A DNA stretch of 64,000 bases from JBBDYQ01 sp035553855 (GCA_035553855.1 DATMJO010000016.1:1-64000); one strand, 5' to 3'; positions 31,762-40,418 are shown, numbered from the stretch's first letter. The notes: generated by a model from the letters alone, not told the origin. Numbers and translations are program-made.

Positions 31762-32424
31762 ATGAGCCTTCTCGAACGCCTCTACGGACACAAGACCAAG
31801 CTGCCGGAGCCCGGGCAGGCGCTCCCCGGCCGCGAGACGCCGATCACTGTTCCCGGCGCCCACCACGTGCTCGGCACGCAGATGCGTCCACCCTTCCCCG
31901 GCGGGACGGAGCAGGCGCTGTTCGGGATGGGCTGCTTCTGGGGCGCAGAGCGCAAGTTCTGGGAGGCGCCCGGGGCGCACACCACCGCCGTCGGCTACGC
32001 GGGCGGCGAGACGCCGAACCCCACCTACGAGGAGGTGTGCAGCGCGCGCACCGGCCACAACGAGGTGGTGCTGGCGGTCTTCCGCACCGCCGAGACGTCG
32101 TACGAGGAGATGCTGCGCCTCTTCTGGGAGAACCACGACCCCACCCAGGGGATGCGGCAGGGCAACGACGTCGGCACCCAGTACCGCTCGGGCATCTATG
32201 TGTTCTCGCCCGAGCAGCGCGCAGCGGCCGAGGCCTCGCGCGACCGTTACGCCGAGGCGCTCCGAGGCGCGGGCCACGCCGACCCGATCACCACCGAGAT
32301 CGTCGACGCGCCGACCTTCTTCTACGCCGAGGACTACCACCAGCAGTACCTCGCGAAGAACCCCGGCGGCTACTGCGGGATCGGCGGGACCGGCGTCTCC
32401 TGCCCCGTCGGCCTGGCCACCTGA
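31762..32424 (+). CDS. msrA: Peptide methionine-S-sulfoxide reductase
   Basis: The 220-residue protein reduces methionine-S-sulfoxide in proteins. The active site is GMGCFWGAER with catalytic Cys58, followed by the family blocks VGYAGGETPNPTYEEVCSARTGHNEVV, FWENHDPTQG and GTQYRSGIY. The recycling cysteines are in the C-terminal GGYCGIGGTGVSCP. The N-terminal 45 residues (YGHKTKLPEPGQALPGR) are an extension found in the longer MsrA forms. Thioredoxin would be the reductant. It is monocistronic and converges on ychF with a 6-bp gap. Confidence 0.95.
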   Translation: MSLLERLYGHKTKLPEPGQALPGRETPITVPGAHHVLGTQMRPPFPGGTEQALFGMGCFWGAERKFWEAPGAHTTAVGYAGGETPNPTYEEVCSARTGHNEVVLAVFRTAETSYEEMLRLFWENHDPTQGMRQGNDVGTQYRSGIYVFSPEQRAAAEASRDRYAEALRGAGHADPITTEIVDAPTFFYAEDYHQQYLAKNPGGYCGIGGTGVSCPVGLAT

Positions 32425-32430
32425 CGTGCC

Positions 32431-33513
32431 CTAGGGCGTGAACTTGACGGTCATCACGTCGCCGTCGCGCATGGCGTAGTCGCGGCCCTCGAGCCGCAGC
32501 GTCCCGCGCTCGCGCGCGCCGCCGTAGCCGCCGGCGTCGACCAGCGCGTCCCACGCGACGACCTCGGCGCGGACGAAGCCACGCTGGATGTCGGTGTGGA
32601 TCTTGCCCGCCGCGCCCCAGGCCGTGGTGCCGCGCTCGATCGCGTGCGCGCGCGCCTCCTTGCCCTCGCCCGCGGTGAAGAACGAGATCAAATCGAGCAG
32701 CTCGAACGCCCCGCGGACCACGCGGTCGAGACCCGACTCGGGAGTCCCCAGCTCCTCGCGCATCAGGGTCGCCTCCTCGTCTTCCAGCTCCGACAGCTCC
32801 GCCTCGATGCGGGCGCTCACCGCGACGGCCCGCGCCCCCGCCGCCTGGGCATGCGCCGCGATGGCCTCAGGCGGGTCGAGCGCGTCGCCCTCGCCGATGT
32901 TGGCGACGTACAGGACCGGCTTCGCCGTGAGCGGCTGGAGGCTGCGCACGGCCTCGGGAGCGTCCGCCGGGGCCGCGACCGTGCGCACCGGACGTCCTTG
33001 CCGGAGCGCCTCGACCACCTCTCGCAGCCAGGCTTCCTCGGCCATAAGCGCCTTGTCGAGCGAGCGCGCCTGGCGCGTGACCCGCTCCAGGCGACGCTCC
33101 GCCTGTTCGAGGTCGGCGTAGATCAGCTCCGTCTCGATCGTGTCGATGTCGGCGAGCGGGTCGACCCGCCCCTCCGGATGGACGACGCCTGCGTCCTCGT
33201 GGACGCGGACCACGTGAACGATCGCGTCGGTCTCGCGGATGTTCGAGAGGAACTGGTTGCCGAGGCCCTCGCCCTGGTGCGCGCCGCGCACGAGCCCCGC
33301 GATGTCGTGGAAGGCGATCGTCTCGTGGACGGTGTGGGAGGAGCCGAGCAGCGCGGCCACGGCGTCGAGGCGCTCGTCGGCCACTGGCACGACTGCGATG
33401 TTCGGCTCGACCGTCGTGAACGGGTAGTTCGCCGCCTCGGCGCCGACGCGCGTCAGCGCGTTGAAGAGCGAGGACTTGCCGGCGTTCGGCATGCCGACGA
33501 TGCCGATCTTCAT
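32431..33513 (-). CDS. ychF: Ribosome-binding ATPase YchF
   Basis: The 360-residue protein is the universal Obg-type P-loop ATPase YchF (OLA1 homologue). It has G1 GMPNAGKSSLFNAL, G2/G3 NYPFTTVEPN and FHDIAGLVRGAHQGEGLGNQFL, and the altered G4 (NIGEGD region instead of NKxD) that confers ATP preference. The coiled-coil part is LEQAERRLERVTRQARSL, and the C-terminal TGS domain holds GTTAWGAAGKIHTDIQRGFVRAEV. It binds ribosomes and is linked to stress responses. The ATG overlaps the PAP2 stop by ATGA and closes a seven-gene minus-strand run. Confidence 0.95.
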   Translation of the reverse strand: MKIGIVGMPNAGKSSLFNALTRVGAEAANYPFTTVEPNIAVVPVADERLDAVAALLGSSHTVHETIAFHDIAGLVRGAHQGEGLGNQFLSNIRETDAIVHVVRVHEDAGVVHPEGRVDPLADIDTIETELIYADLEQAERRLERVTRQARSLDKALMAEEAWLREVVEALRQGRPVRTVAAPADAPEAVRSLQPLTAKPVLYVANIGEGDALDPPEAIAAHAQAAGARAVAVSARIEAELSELEDEEATLMREELGTPESGLDRVVRGAFELLDLISFFTAGEGKEARAHAIERGTTAWGAAGKIHTDIQRGFVRAEVVAWDALVDAGGYGGARERGTLRLEGRDYAMRDGDVMTVKFTP

Positions 33514-33998
33514 GCGGTGAGCCTCGCGACGGCAGTGCCGAGCGCGGCGCCGGCGACGATGTCGGTGGGGTGGTGGACGCCGCAGTACGGGCGCGAGAGC
33601 CCCATCACCCACGCCGCGGCGTAGACGGCGCGCCCCGGCAGCGCCTCCCGCAGCACCGCGGCGGCGGCGAACGACATCGACGCGTGGGCCGACGGGTACG
33701 AGAGCGGGCTGATCGTTGGCGAGAGCGCGGGCAGCTCCTCCTCGAGCAGCGGCCGCGCGCGCCTGATCAGGATCTTCATCAGCGTGTTCGCCCCGTACGC
33801 CACGAGCGTGGCCCGGGCCGCGCGCGCGTACACCTCGCGCCTGCGGCCGTGGAGCACGAAGCCGGCCGCCGCGATCGCGAGCCACAGCGCTCCGTGCTCG
33901 CCGAGGCGCGTGTAGCGCAGCACGACCCGCTCGACGGGCGGCTGATGGAAGCGGGTCCGCAGGAAGCGGAGGACGGCGTTGTCGAGCGCGCCGAGCAC
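33510..33998 (-). CDS. PAP2-family phosphatase
   Basis: The 162-residue membrane protein has the three phosphatase motifs of type 2 phosphatidic acid phosphatases: KILIRRARP (motif 1), PLSYPSAHAS (motif 2 with catalytic His) and SRPYCGVHHPTD (motif 3). Several hydrophobic segments surround them. The substrate could be phosphatidic acid, undecaprenyl pyrophosphate or another lipid phosphate. It lies between the small conserved protein (8-bp gap) and ychF (4-bp overlap), so it is cotranscribed with housekeeping genes. Confidence 0.85.
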   Translation of the reverse strand: MLGALDNAVLRFLRTRFHQPPVERVVLRYTRLGEHGALWLAIAAAGFVLHGRRREVYARAARATLVAYGANTLMKILIRRARPLLEEELPALSPTISPLSYPSAHASMSFAAAAVLREALPGRAVYAAAWVMGLSRPYCGVHHPTDIVAGAALGTAVARLTA

Positions 33999-34006
33999 GG
34001 CGCGGC

Positions 34007-34219
34007 TCAGAACCCGACCTTGTGCTCCTCGGTGGCAAGCCGCACGTAGACGACCTGCGAGAGGTCGACGGCGACCTCCGAGTCCTGCGTCTTCACGTCA
34101 TGCCAGCCGTCGCCGGAGGCCGCCTTGCGCAGCTTCCCGTACTCGGCCTCCGTCATCCGCAGCGACAGCGAATGGCCGCCTTGGAACCCCACGTCCACAC
34201 GGCGGACCTCGGCCGCCAT
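34007..34219 (-). CDS. Small conserved hypothetical protein
   Basis: The 70-residue protein is predicted as a short alpha/beta fold ending in AVDLSQVVYVRLATEEHKVGF. The ending is reminiscent of the DUF3107-like small actinobacterial proteins, but I cannot assign it with certainty. It starts on the last base of the methylmalonyl-CoA epimerase stop codon (TGATG), so it is translated as part of that operon. No membrane span or metal-binding motif is present. Confidence 0.6.
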   Translation of the reverse strand: MAAEVRRVDVGFQGGHSLSLRMTEAEYGKLRKAASGDGWHDVKTQDSEVAVDLSQVVYVRLATEEHKVGF

Positions 34220-34629
34220 CAGTGGCCCTCCGCAGGCTGCACGAGCTCCGTGAGCACGCCGTTCGTGGACTTGGGGTGCAGGAACGCCACCCGGCTCTTC
34301 CGGATGCCGGTGCGCGGCTCCTCGTCGATCAGGCGCAGGCCCGCTGCGCGCACGGCGTCGAGCGCGGCCTCGATGTCGTCGGTCGCGTACGCGACGTGGT
34401 GGACGCCCGGCCCGTTCTTCTCGAGGAAGCGGCCGATGCCGCTGTCGCCCGAGAGCGGCCTGAGCAGCTCGATGTGGCCGTCGCCGATCTCCAGCAGCAC
34501 GGCCTCGACGTCGAATGCCTCCACGGTCTCGCGATGCTGTTCGGCCATGCGGAAGCCGCCGCTGTAGAGGTCGATCGCGGCGTCGAGGTCATCGACGACC
34601 ACGCCGACATGGTCGATTCGGCCGAACAC
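34219..34629 (-). CDS. mce: Methylmalonyl-CoA epimerase
   Basis: The 136-residue protein is a single vicinal-oxygen-chelate (glyoxalase-fold) module of the methylmalonyl-CoA epimerase type, which interconverts the 2R and 2S forms. Metal ligands are visible as the His of RIDHVGVVVDDLD, the His of GVHHVAYATDDIE and the Glu of LTELVQPAEGH, with LLEIGDGHIELL in between. The GTG start keeps the family N-terminus intact. Mutase subunits and propionyl-CoA carboxylase are not in the window. It fits propionate or odd-chain and branched-chain catabolism feeding succinyl-CoA. Confidence 0.85.
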   Translation of the reverse strand: MFGRIDHVGVVVDDLDAAIDLYSGGFRMAEQHRETVEAFDVEAVLLEIGDGHIELLRPLSGDSGIGRFLEKNGPGVHHVAYATDDIEAALDAVRAAGLRLIDEEPRTGIRKSRVAFLHPKSTNGVLTELVQPAEGH

Positions 34630-34640
34630 GGGCGGGCAGC

Positions 34641-36206
34641 TTAGCTGCCGGGCGTGTCCTGCGCGGGGTCGCCGCCCTCGCTGGCCGCGATCCGGGGCCG
34701 CTCGCCGACCGAGCCGGCGGAGCGGGCGTTGCCGTTGCCGTCGGCGAAGCGGGCGGCGCGGCGTCCGACGATCTTGTCGATGTCGGTGCGGGTGAGGGTC
34801 TCGTTCGCGAGCAGGGTGTCCGCGAGGGCCTCCAGCAGGTCCCGGTTCTCGGTGACGAGCGCGAGCGCGCGCCTGAAGGCGAGGTCGGCGATGTGGCTCT
34901 GCTCCTCGTCGATCATCTGCCGCGTGTGCTCGGAGATCGAGTAGTCCTCGGCGGGCATGCGGCGCGAGCCGATTCCGGTTCCCATGCCGTAGTCCACGAC
35001 CATCGCGCGGCTGATGTCGTGCACCCGCTTGAGGTCGTCGGAGGCGCCGGTCGTGACCGAGCCGAAGGTGATCTGCTCCGCAACCCGGCCGCCGAGCAGG
35101 ACGACCATGTAGTCGGTCAGCTCCTCCTTGGTCTTCAGGTAGCGGTCCTCCTCGGGCAGGTTCAGCGTGTAGCCGAGCGCGCGTCCGCGCGGGACGATCG
35201 AGATCTTGTGCACCTTGTCGACGCTCGTGAGCATCTCCGAGCAGAGCGCGTGGCCCGCCTCGTGGTAGGCGACGACGCGGCGCTCGTGCTCGGTCATGAC
35301 ACGACGGGACTCCATCCCCGCGACGACGCGCTCGAGGGCCGCCTCGACGTCCTCGGTGAGGATCACGTCGCGGTCCTTGCGGCCGGCGAAGATGGCGGCC
35401 TCGTTGCAGATGTTGGCCAGCTCCGCGCCCGTGAGCCCGCTCGTCTGGCGGGCGATCAGCTCGAGGTCCACGTCGTGGAAGGGCTTGTTGCGCGAGTGGA
35501 CCTTGAGGATCTCGACCCGGCCCGTGAGGTCGGGCGGGGCGACGAAGATCTGCCGGTCGAAGCGGCCGGGGCGAAGCAGCGCCTGGTCGAGCTTGTCGAG
35601 CAGGTTCGACGCGCCGATGACCACGAGGTCCTGGCGGCCCTCGAAGCCGTCCAGCTCTACGAGGAGCTGGTTGAGCGTCTGGTCCTTCTCGCCCGAGAAC
35701 TGGTTGCCGCGCGCGGAGCCCACTGCGTCGAGCTCGTCGATGAAGACGATCGCGGGGGCAGCCTTGCGGGCCTCCTTGAAGAGGCGCCGGATGCGGGAGG
35801 CGCCGAGACCGGCGAACATCTCCACGAACGACGAGGCCGACTGCGCGAAGAACTGAGCCTTCGCCTCGTGCGCGACGGCCTTCGCGAGCAGGGTCTTGCC
35901 CGTGCCGGGCGGGCCATGCAGCAGGATGCCCTTGGGGACGCGGGCGCCGAGCTTCTTGAAGCGCTTCGGGTTGCGGAAGAACTCGATGACCTCCTTGAGC
36001 TCTTCCTTGGCCTCCTCGACTCCGGCGACGTCCTCCCACTTGACCGACTCGGTCGACTCGGGCTTGATCTCCTGCGGCTTGGTCCGCGGCATCTTCGAGA
36101 CCATGTAGACGATCAGTACGACGATCGCCGCCATGAAGAGGACCGGCAGCCAGGTGAGGATCAGCGCCTCGATCTCGTGCCACTGGAGGGCCACGGGGAA
36201 TGCCAT
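34641..36206 (-). CDS. ftsH: FtsH-like ATP-dependent zinc metalloprotease with a single membrane span
   Basis: The 521-residue membrane protease degrades misfolded and regulatory proteins. It has one span (about residues 15-37, ILTWLPVLFMAAIVVLIVYMV), an AAA module with Walker A GPPGTGKT, Walker B IVFIDELDAVG and second region of homology ASNLLDKLDQALLRPGRFDR, and the zinc site HEAGH. Ordinary FtsH is about 600-650 residues with two spans and a periplasmic domain; both the first span and that domain are missing here. The ATG chosen excludes an earlier GTG (36245) whose 13 codons have unusually A/T-rich third positions. It lies between the DUF1385 and epimerase genes. Confidence 0.88.
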   Translation of the reverse strand: MAFPVALQWHEIEALILTWLPVLFMAAIVVLIVYMVSKMPRTKPQEIKPESTESVKWEDVAGVEEAKEELKEVIEFFRNPKRFKKLGARVPKGILLHGPPGTGKTLLAKAVAHEAKAQFFAQSASSFVEMFAGLGASRIRRLFKEARKAAPAIVFIDELDAVGSARGNQFSGEKDQTLNQLLVELDGFEGRQDLVVIGASNLLDKLDQALLRPGRFDRQIFVAPPDLTGRVEILKVHSRNKPFHDVDLELIARQTSGLTGAELANICNEAAIFAGRKDRDVILTEDVEAALERVVAGMESRRVMTEHERRVVAYHEAGHALCSEMLTSVDKVHKISIVPRGRALGYTLNLPEEDRYLKTKEELTDYMVVLLGGRVAEQITFGSVTTGASDDLKRVHDISRAMVVDYGMGTGIGSRRMPAEDYSISEHTRQMIDEEQSHIADLAFRRALALVTENRDLLEALADTLLANETLTRTDIDKIVGRRAARFADGNGNARSAGSVGERPRIAASEGGDPAQDTPGS

Positions 36207-36238
36207 CTCTCCCGCATCGGCCCGAGCAGAACCGACCT

Positions 36239-37027
36239 TTAACACGGGACCCCCTCCGCCGTCAGGATGGCGTCGAGCGCCGCCTTGCCGACCTCGAGCT
36301 GCTCGTCGGTCGGCTCGCGCGTCCCGAGCGCCCGCTGGAGCTCGAAGCCCGGGCGCCTGAGCGCGCGCGAGAGAGCGCTGCCCGCGTGTCGCTCGGACCA
36401 GCCGAAGACCTCGACCGCCAGCGCCATGCTCCCGACGGCGACCGCGACCTCCGCCGTGCGGCCCTCGAGCCCGGCACGGCGGGCCGCGACGTTGCCCACG
36501 ACCGTGCCCGCCAGCATCGGGGCCACGAGGTTCGAGCCGCAGCGATCGTGCTCCTTCTCCGCGTCGGCCGCCTCGCCGTCCTGCTCGTAGGCGGCGATCG
36601 ACTTGTGCTCGACGCCGTGCCAGGCGGCGAGGTCGCCGCCGCGCAGCGCGAGCAGGGCAGGGACGACCCCGATCAGCGCGACCGCGGTCTCGGCGGCGGC
36701 CGTGCGGCCACGGGCGCCGCGGATCGCGCGCGTCGCGAGGCCAGCCCCAGCCATCGCCGCCAGCGTGCGCACGTCCTGCATCGGCAGCTCCGCGGCGGGC
36801 AGGCGGCGCTTGACGACCGGGATCAGCGCGAGCGCCTCGCCGAGCTTCGCCACCCCGCGGACGCCGGGGAGCCCGCCGAGGCGGTCGCCGACGCTCGGCT
36901 TGCGCCCGGAGGCGACCTCGATCCGCCCGTCACGGGTGCGCACGGCCGCCGCCCAGTGCGTCGGGCCGTGCACGAGCAGGCCGTTGCGCAGCGCCATGCC
37001 GCCGAGCCTGAGCTTCTCCTCGCTCAT
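36239..37027 (-). CDS. DUF1385 family membrane protein
   Basis: The 262-residue protein shows the DUF1385 hallmarks: an N-terminal LRLGGMALRNGLLVHGPTHWAAAVR strand region, several hydrophobic segments (GAGLATRAIRG, AETAVALIGVVPALLAL) and the diagnostic AWHGVEHKSIAAYE near residue 140, which may bind metal. The DRCGSNLVAP motif follows. The family is widespread and membrane-associated but functionally undefined. It overlaps the upstream M20 peptidase gene by ATGA and is followed by ftsH, so it belongs to the minus-strand operon. Confidence 0.8.
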   Translation of the reverse strand: MSEEKLRLGGMALRNGLLVHGPTHWAAAVRTRDGRIEVASGRKPSVGDRLGGLPGVRGVAKLGEALALIPVVKRRLPAAELPMQDVRTLAAMAGAGLATRAIRGARGRTAAAETAVALIGVVPALLALRGGDLAAWHGVEHKSIAAYEQDGEAADAEKEHDRCGSNLVAPMLAGTVVGNVAARRAGLEGRTAEVAVAVGSMALAVEVFGWSERHAGSALSRALRRPGFELQRALGTREPTDEQLEVGKAALDAILTAEGVPC

Positions 37028-38334
37028 CCAAGCACCTCGGGGGCGAGCCAGGCGTAGAAGCGGGCGGCCATCGCGAGGTCCTCAACGGGGATGCGCTCGT
37101 CCGCACCATGGATCAGCGGGTTGGCCTCGAGCGCACCCATGGCCCTCGTGGGGAAGAAGCCGTACGCGACGCACTCGGGGAACGCGTCGCGGAACCAGCG
37201 CGAGTCCGTGAAGCCGGGTAGCACGGTCGGTGCCACGCGGGCGCCCGGATCCTCCCGCCCGATCCATCCGCGGATCAGCTCCATCAGGGGGGCGTCGGGG
37301 GCGGAGCGGTTGCCCACGACCTGCTCGTCGAAGACGAGGGAGTACCCGTCCTCGCCCAGCACGGACGCGATCCGCTCGCGCGCCTCCTCCTGCCCGTGCC
37401 CGGGCGGGACGCGGCAGTCGACCTTCACCTCCGCGTGCGACGGGATCACGTTGATCTTTCGCGACGCGCTCGCCATCGTCGGCGTGAGCGTGACGCCGAG
37501 CATCGGCTCGACGAGCACTGCGAGGCGGGGGTCGCGCCGTTCGAGCTCGTCGAGCGAGGCGCGCGGGTCCCCGTTGACCGCGATCCCGAGCGCCGCCATG
37601 AAGGCCGCGGGCTCGGAAGTGAGCTCCAACTCGGGCTGGCCCTGCGCCATCGAGGCGAGCAGCGGCGCCAGCTTCGTCAGTGCGTTGTCGCCGATCCGCG
37701 GGATCGAGGCGTGGCCGGCGCGCCCCTCGGTCGAGAGGGTGAAGCGGAAGACCCCCTTTTCGCCGACGCAGCACGAGTAGACCCGCCGGCCGTCCAGCTC
37801 GTGCAGCCCGCCGCCGCCCTCGTTCACGACCATGTCGCAGCGGACCTTCTCCGGGTGCTCGCGGCAGAGCCATTGGGCGCCGTGCGCCGCTCCGGTCTCC
37901 TCGTCGGCGGTCACGACCACGAGCAGCTCGCCCGACTCGGGCCTCCACCCTGCCTCGGCGAGCGCCACCGCCGCGGCCACCTCGGCGGCGACCTGACCCT
38001 TCATGTCCTGGGCGCCGCGTCCCCAGACGCAGCCGTCGCGCAGCTCTCCGCCCCAGGGGTCGGCGCTCCATTCCGAGGCGTCTGCGAGCACGGTGTCGAC
38101 GTGGCCGAGGAAGGCGAGGCGCGGCCCGTCGGAGCGGCCGCGGAGGCGTGCCACGAGGTTGGGCCGGCCGGGCACGTCGGCGAGCAGCTCGCACTCGAAG
38201 CCGGCCCCGCTCAGGAGCTCCGCCAGCATCCGCTGGGCGGGCTCCTCACGGCCGGGCGGATTGACCGTGTCGAAGCGGATGAGGCGCTGGAGTAGCTCGG
38301 TCGCGCCGCGCTCGAGCACCGCTTCTTCGGGCAC
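37024..38334 (-). CDS. M20 family metallopeptidase (ArgE/DapE-like)
   Basis: The 436-residue enzyme has the di-zinc motifs of M20 peptidases: AFLGHVDTV, WGRGAQDMKGQVAAE (bridging Asp), VTADEETGAAHG (catalytic Glu-Glu) and MVVNEGGGG. The dimerisation domain begins FRFTLSTEGRAGHASIP. The C-terminal His is in NPLIHGADERIPVED. Relatives include carboxypeptidase, acetylornithine deacetylase and succinyl-diaminopimelate desuccinylase; the exact substrate cannot be told, and no arginine or lysine genes are near. TATACT lies 6 nt before the GTG start, making it the promoter-proximal gene of a seven-gene run ending with ychF. Confidence 0.87.
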   Translation of the reverse strand: MPEEAVLERGATELLQRLIRFDTVNPPGREEPAQRMLAELLSGAGFECELLADVPGRPNLVARLRGRSDGPRLAFLGHVDTVLADASEWSADPWGGELRDGCVWGRGAQDMKGQVAAEVAAAVALAEAGWRPESGELLVVVTADEETGAAHGAQWLCREHPEKVRCDMVVNEGGGGLHELDGRRVYSCCVGEKGVFRFTLSTEGRAGHASIPRIGDNALTKLAPLLASMAQGQPELELTSEPAAFMAALGIAVNGDPRASLDELERRDPRLAVLVEPMLGVTLTPTMASASRKINVIPSHAEVKVDCRVPPGHGQEEARERIASVLGEDGYSLVFDEQVVGNRSAPDAPLMELIRGWIGREDPGARVAPTVLPGFTDSRWFRDAFPECVAYGFFPTRAMGALEANPLIHGADERIPVEDLAMAARFYAWLAPEVLG

Positions 38335-38340
38335 GCGCCG

Positions 38341-38346
38341 AGTATA
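38341..38346 (-). promoter_or_regulatory. Putative -10 box of the M20-to-ychF operon
   Basis: TATACT, the best match to consensus among the leaderless-type boxes here, ends 6 nt before the GTG of the M20 peptidase gene. Confidence 0.5.
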
Positions 38347-38369
38347 GGTGCGGGGACTCGCCGGCTCGC

Positions 38370-38375
38370 TAGGCT
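38370..38375 (+). promoter_or_regulatory. Putative -10 box for rarA
   Basis: TAGGCT lies 7 nt before the rarA ATG, back to back with the divergent M20 promoter. Confidence 0.45.
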
Positions 38376-38382
38376 CGGCTCG

Positions 38383-39705
38383 ATGACGGACCGCCTGTTC
38401 GACGAGCCCGGAGGCGGCGGCAGGCAGCGCACGCGCGTGCCCTCCTCCGAGCAGCCGCTCGCGGCCCGCATGCGGCCGGTATCGCTCGGCGAGTTCGTCG
38501 GCCAGGAGCACCTCCTGTCCGAGGGCACGGCGCTGCGCAAGGCGCTCGCGGAGGGGCGCCCGCACTCGATGGTCCTCTACGGGCCGCCCGGGAGCGGGAA
38601 GACGACGCTCGCGCGCCTCGTGGCCTCGACCTCCGACGCGGTGTTCGAGGAGCTCTCCGCGGTCGAGGCGGGGCGCCCGGAGGTGCGGGCCGTGATCGCC
38701 CGGGCCGAGGAGCGGCGGGCGGCGGGGCGGCCGACGATCCTCTTCCTCGACGAGATCCACCGCTTCAACAAGGCCCAGCAGGACGTCCTTCTGCCCGCCG
38801 TGGAGGAGGGCCTCGTGACGCTCGTAGGCGCCACCACCGAGAACCCCTACTTCGAGGTGAACTCGGCGCTGCTCTCCCGCTGCCGGGTCTACGAGCTGGA
38901 GCCCCTGGGCGACGAGCATGTCCTGGCGCTGCTGCATCGGGCACTCGGCGGCGAGCGCGGGATCCCCGACCCCCCGCCGGTCGATGACGAGGCGCTCGAG
39001 TTCCTCGCGGCGCGGGCGGGGGGCGATGCCCGCACCGCGCTCGCGGCGCTCGAGGTCGCGTGCGAGGCCGGGGAGCGGGTCGACGTGGCGCGAGCCGAGG
39101 ACGCGCTCCAGCGGCGCGCGGTCCTCTACGACAAGGGCGGCGACCGCCACTACGACACGATCTCGGCCTGGATCAAGGCGACCCGGGGCTCCGATCCGGA
39201 CGCGTCGCTCCTCTATCTCGCCGAGATGCTCGAGGGAGGCGAGGACGCCCGCTTCATAGCCCGCCGCATGGTCATCCTCGCCAGCGAGGACATCGGGAAC
39301 GCCGACCCGCAGGCGCTCGTGATCGCGGTCTCGGCGGCACACGCCGTGGAGCACGTCGGCCTCCCCGAGGCGGCGCTGAACCTCGCCCAGGCGACGGTCT
39401 ACCTCGCGCTGGCGCCGAAGTCGAACGCCTCCTACAAGGCGCTCTCCCGCGCGCGGGCATGGGTCCGCGAGCACGGGGCCCCGGTGCCGCCCGCGCACCT
39501 GCGCGACGCCCACTACCCGGGCGCCAAGGCACTCGGCCGCGGCGAGGGCTACGACTACCCGCACGACCGCCCGGAAGGAGTCTCGCCGCAGGAGCTGATG
39601 CCGCCCGAGGCCGCCGGACAGCGCTTTCTGGAGCTCTCCGACCACGGCCTGGAGCGGGACCTGGCGGAGCGGCTGGCCCGAATCCGGCGCGCGCGCGGCG
39701 CATAG
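38383..39705 (+). CDS. rarA: Replication-associated recombination ATPase RarA/MgsA
   Basis: The 440-residue AAA+ protein acts at stalled replication forks. It has LAARMRPVSLGEFVGQEHLL at the N-terminus, Walker A YGPPGSGKTT, Walker B TILFLDEIHRFNKAQQD, sensor 1 GATTENPYFEVNSALLSRC and the C-terminal tetramerisation domain with YDTISAWIKATRGSDPDASLLYLAEMLEGGED, the RarA hallmark. The length is normal. A three-unit palindromic repeat array begins one base after the stop codon. Confidence 0.95.
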   Translation: MTDRLFDEPGGGGRQRTRVPSSEQPLAARMRPVSLGEFVGQEHLLSEGTALRKALAEGRPHSMVLYGPPGSGKTTLARLVASTSDAVFEELSAVEAGRPEVRAVIARAEERRAAGRPTILFLDEIHRFNKAQQDVLLPAVEEGLVTLVGATTENPYFEVNSALLSRCRVYELEPLGDEHVLALLHRALGGERGIPDPPPVDDEALEFLAARAGGDARTALAALEVACEAGERVDVARAEDALQRRAVLYDKGGDRHYDTISAWIKATRGSDPDASLLYLAEMLEGGEDARFIARRMVILASEDIGNADPQALVIAVSAAHAVEHVGLPEAALNLAQATVYLALAPKSNASYKALSRARAWVREHGAPVPPAHLRDAHYPGAKALGRGEGYDYPHDRPEGVSPQELMPPEAAGQRFLELSDHGLERDLAERLARIRRARGA

Positions 39706-39706
39706 T

Positions 39707-39829
39707 CCGAACCCTCAACCACCCTCAAGGGGGTCTGACCCCGGCGAAGCCCTCAACGCCCCCTAAAGGGGGTCTGACCCAGCGAAAACCGGCGAAAACC
39801 CTCGACCAGCCTCAAGGGGGTCTGACCCC
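39707..39829. repeat. Array of three REP-like palindromes behind rarA
   Basis: Cores GGGGGTCTGACCC(C) end at 39742, 39780 and 39829, each preceded by a variant of the tail CCCTCAACCACCCTCAA. The sequence and orientation match the repeats around the RAYT gene 12 kb away, so this is a dispersed cluster of the same family. Confidence 0.8.
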
Positions 39830-39854
39830 ATGGCCGGTCTGCGACTCTTGGGGC

Positions 39855-40418
39855 ATGGCCCATCCCCTTCATGATGGCCGGCGCGCCCACGATCCGGGCG
39901 CGCTGCTCGCGACCACGCACAGGATCCCCGGCGGCGGGAGCGTCCGGCTGCGCCTGGCACGGCCCAGCGACGCCCCGCGCGTCTCGGCGTTCCTCTCGGA
40001 TCTTTCCCCGGAGACCGCCCACAGGCGCTTCGGCTCGTCCACGAGCGAGCGCCTCGTCCGCCATTTCACCTTCTACGACCCGCGCCGCCGGCTCATCGTC
40101 GCCGCGACCATGCCGGTGGACGGCCGCGAGCGCATCGTCGGACTCGCCGACGTGGCGGTGCTCGACACCGGGCTCGCCGAGATCGGGCTCGTCGTCTCCG
40201 ACGGCGAGCAGCGCCTCGGCATCGGGACCGTGCTCGCCGACGCGGTCGCGGCGCTCGCCGCCCGCCGCGGCGCGACCCACGTCAAGGCCGAGATGGTCGA
40301 GCGCAACGCCGGGATGATCCGCGTGATGGAGCGGCTCGGCCGCACCGTGCACACGGTCGAGAACGGGCACGCGGTCGCCTACACCCGGATCGCGCCGGCC
40401 TCAGCCCGCGCGGCGTAG
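39855..40418 (+). CDS. GNAT family N-acetyltransferase
   Basis: The 187-residue protein has the GNAT core: VRLRLARPSDAPRVSAFLSDLSPETAHRRFG at the start, an acetyl-CoA-binding strand and loop AEIGLVVSDGEQRLGIGTVLADAVAALA (Q/R-x-x-G-x-G variant), and the C-terminal AGMIRVMERLGRTVHTVENGHAVAY. The N-terminal PSDAPRVSAFLSDLSPET..RF pattern matches the GNAT domain of bacterial protein lysine acetyltransferases such as Pat, here without an effector domain. The ATG follows the repeat array by 25 bp. The substrate is unknown. Confidence 0.8.
   Translation: MAHPLHDGRRAHDPGALLATTHRIPGGGSVRLRLARPSDAPRVSAFLSDLSPETAHRRFGSSTSERLVRHFTFYDPRRRLIVAATMPVDGRERIVGLADVAVLDTGLAEIGLVVSDGEQRLGIGTVLADAVAALAARRGATHVKAEMVERNAGMIRVMERLGRTVHTVENGHAVAYTRIAPASARAA

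Noticed and set aside
36207..36245. A longer start (GTG at 36245) for the FtsH-like gene
   Set aside because: The 13 extra codons include many A/T-ending ones (TTA, GGT, TCT, GCT, GAT), overlap the upstream stop and add no domain.
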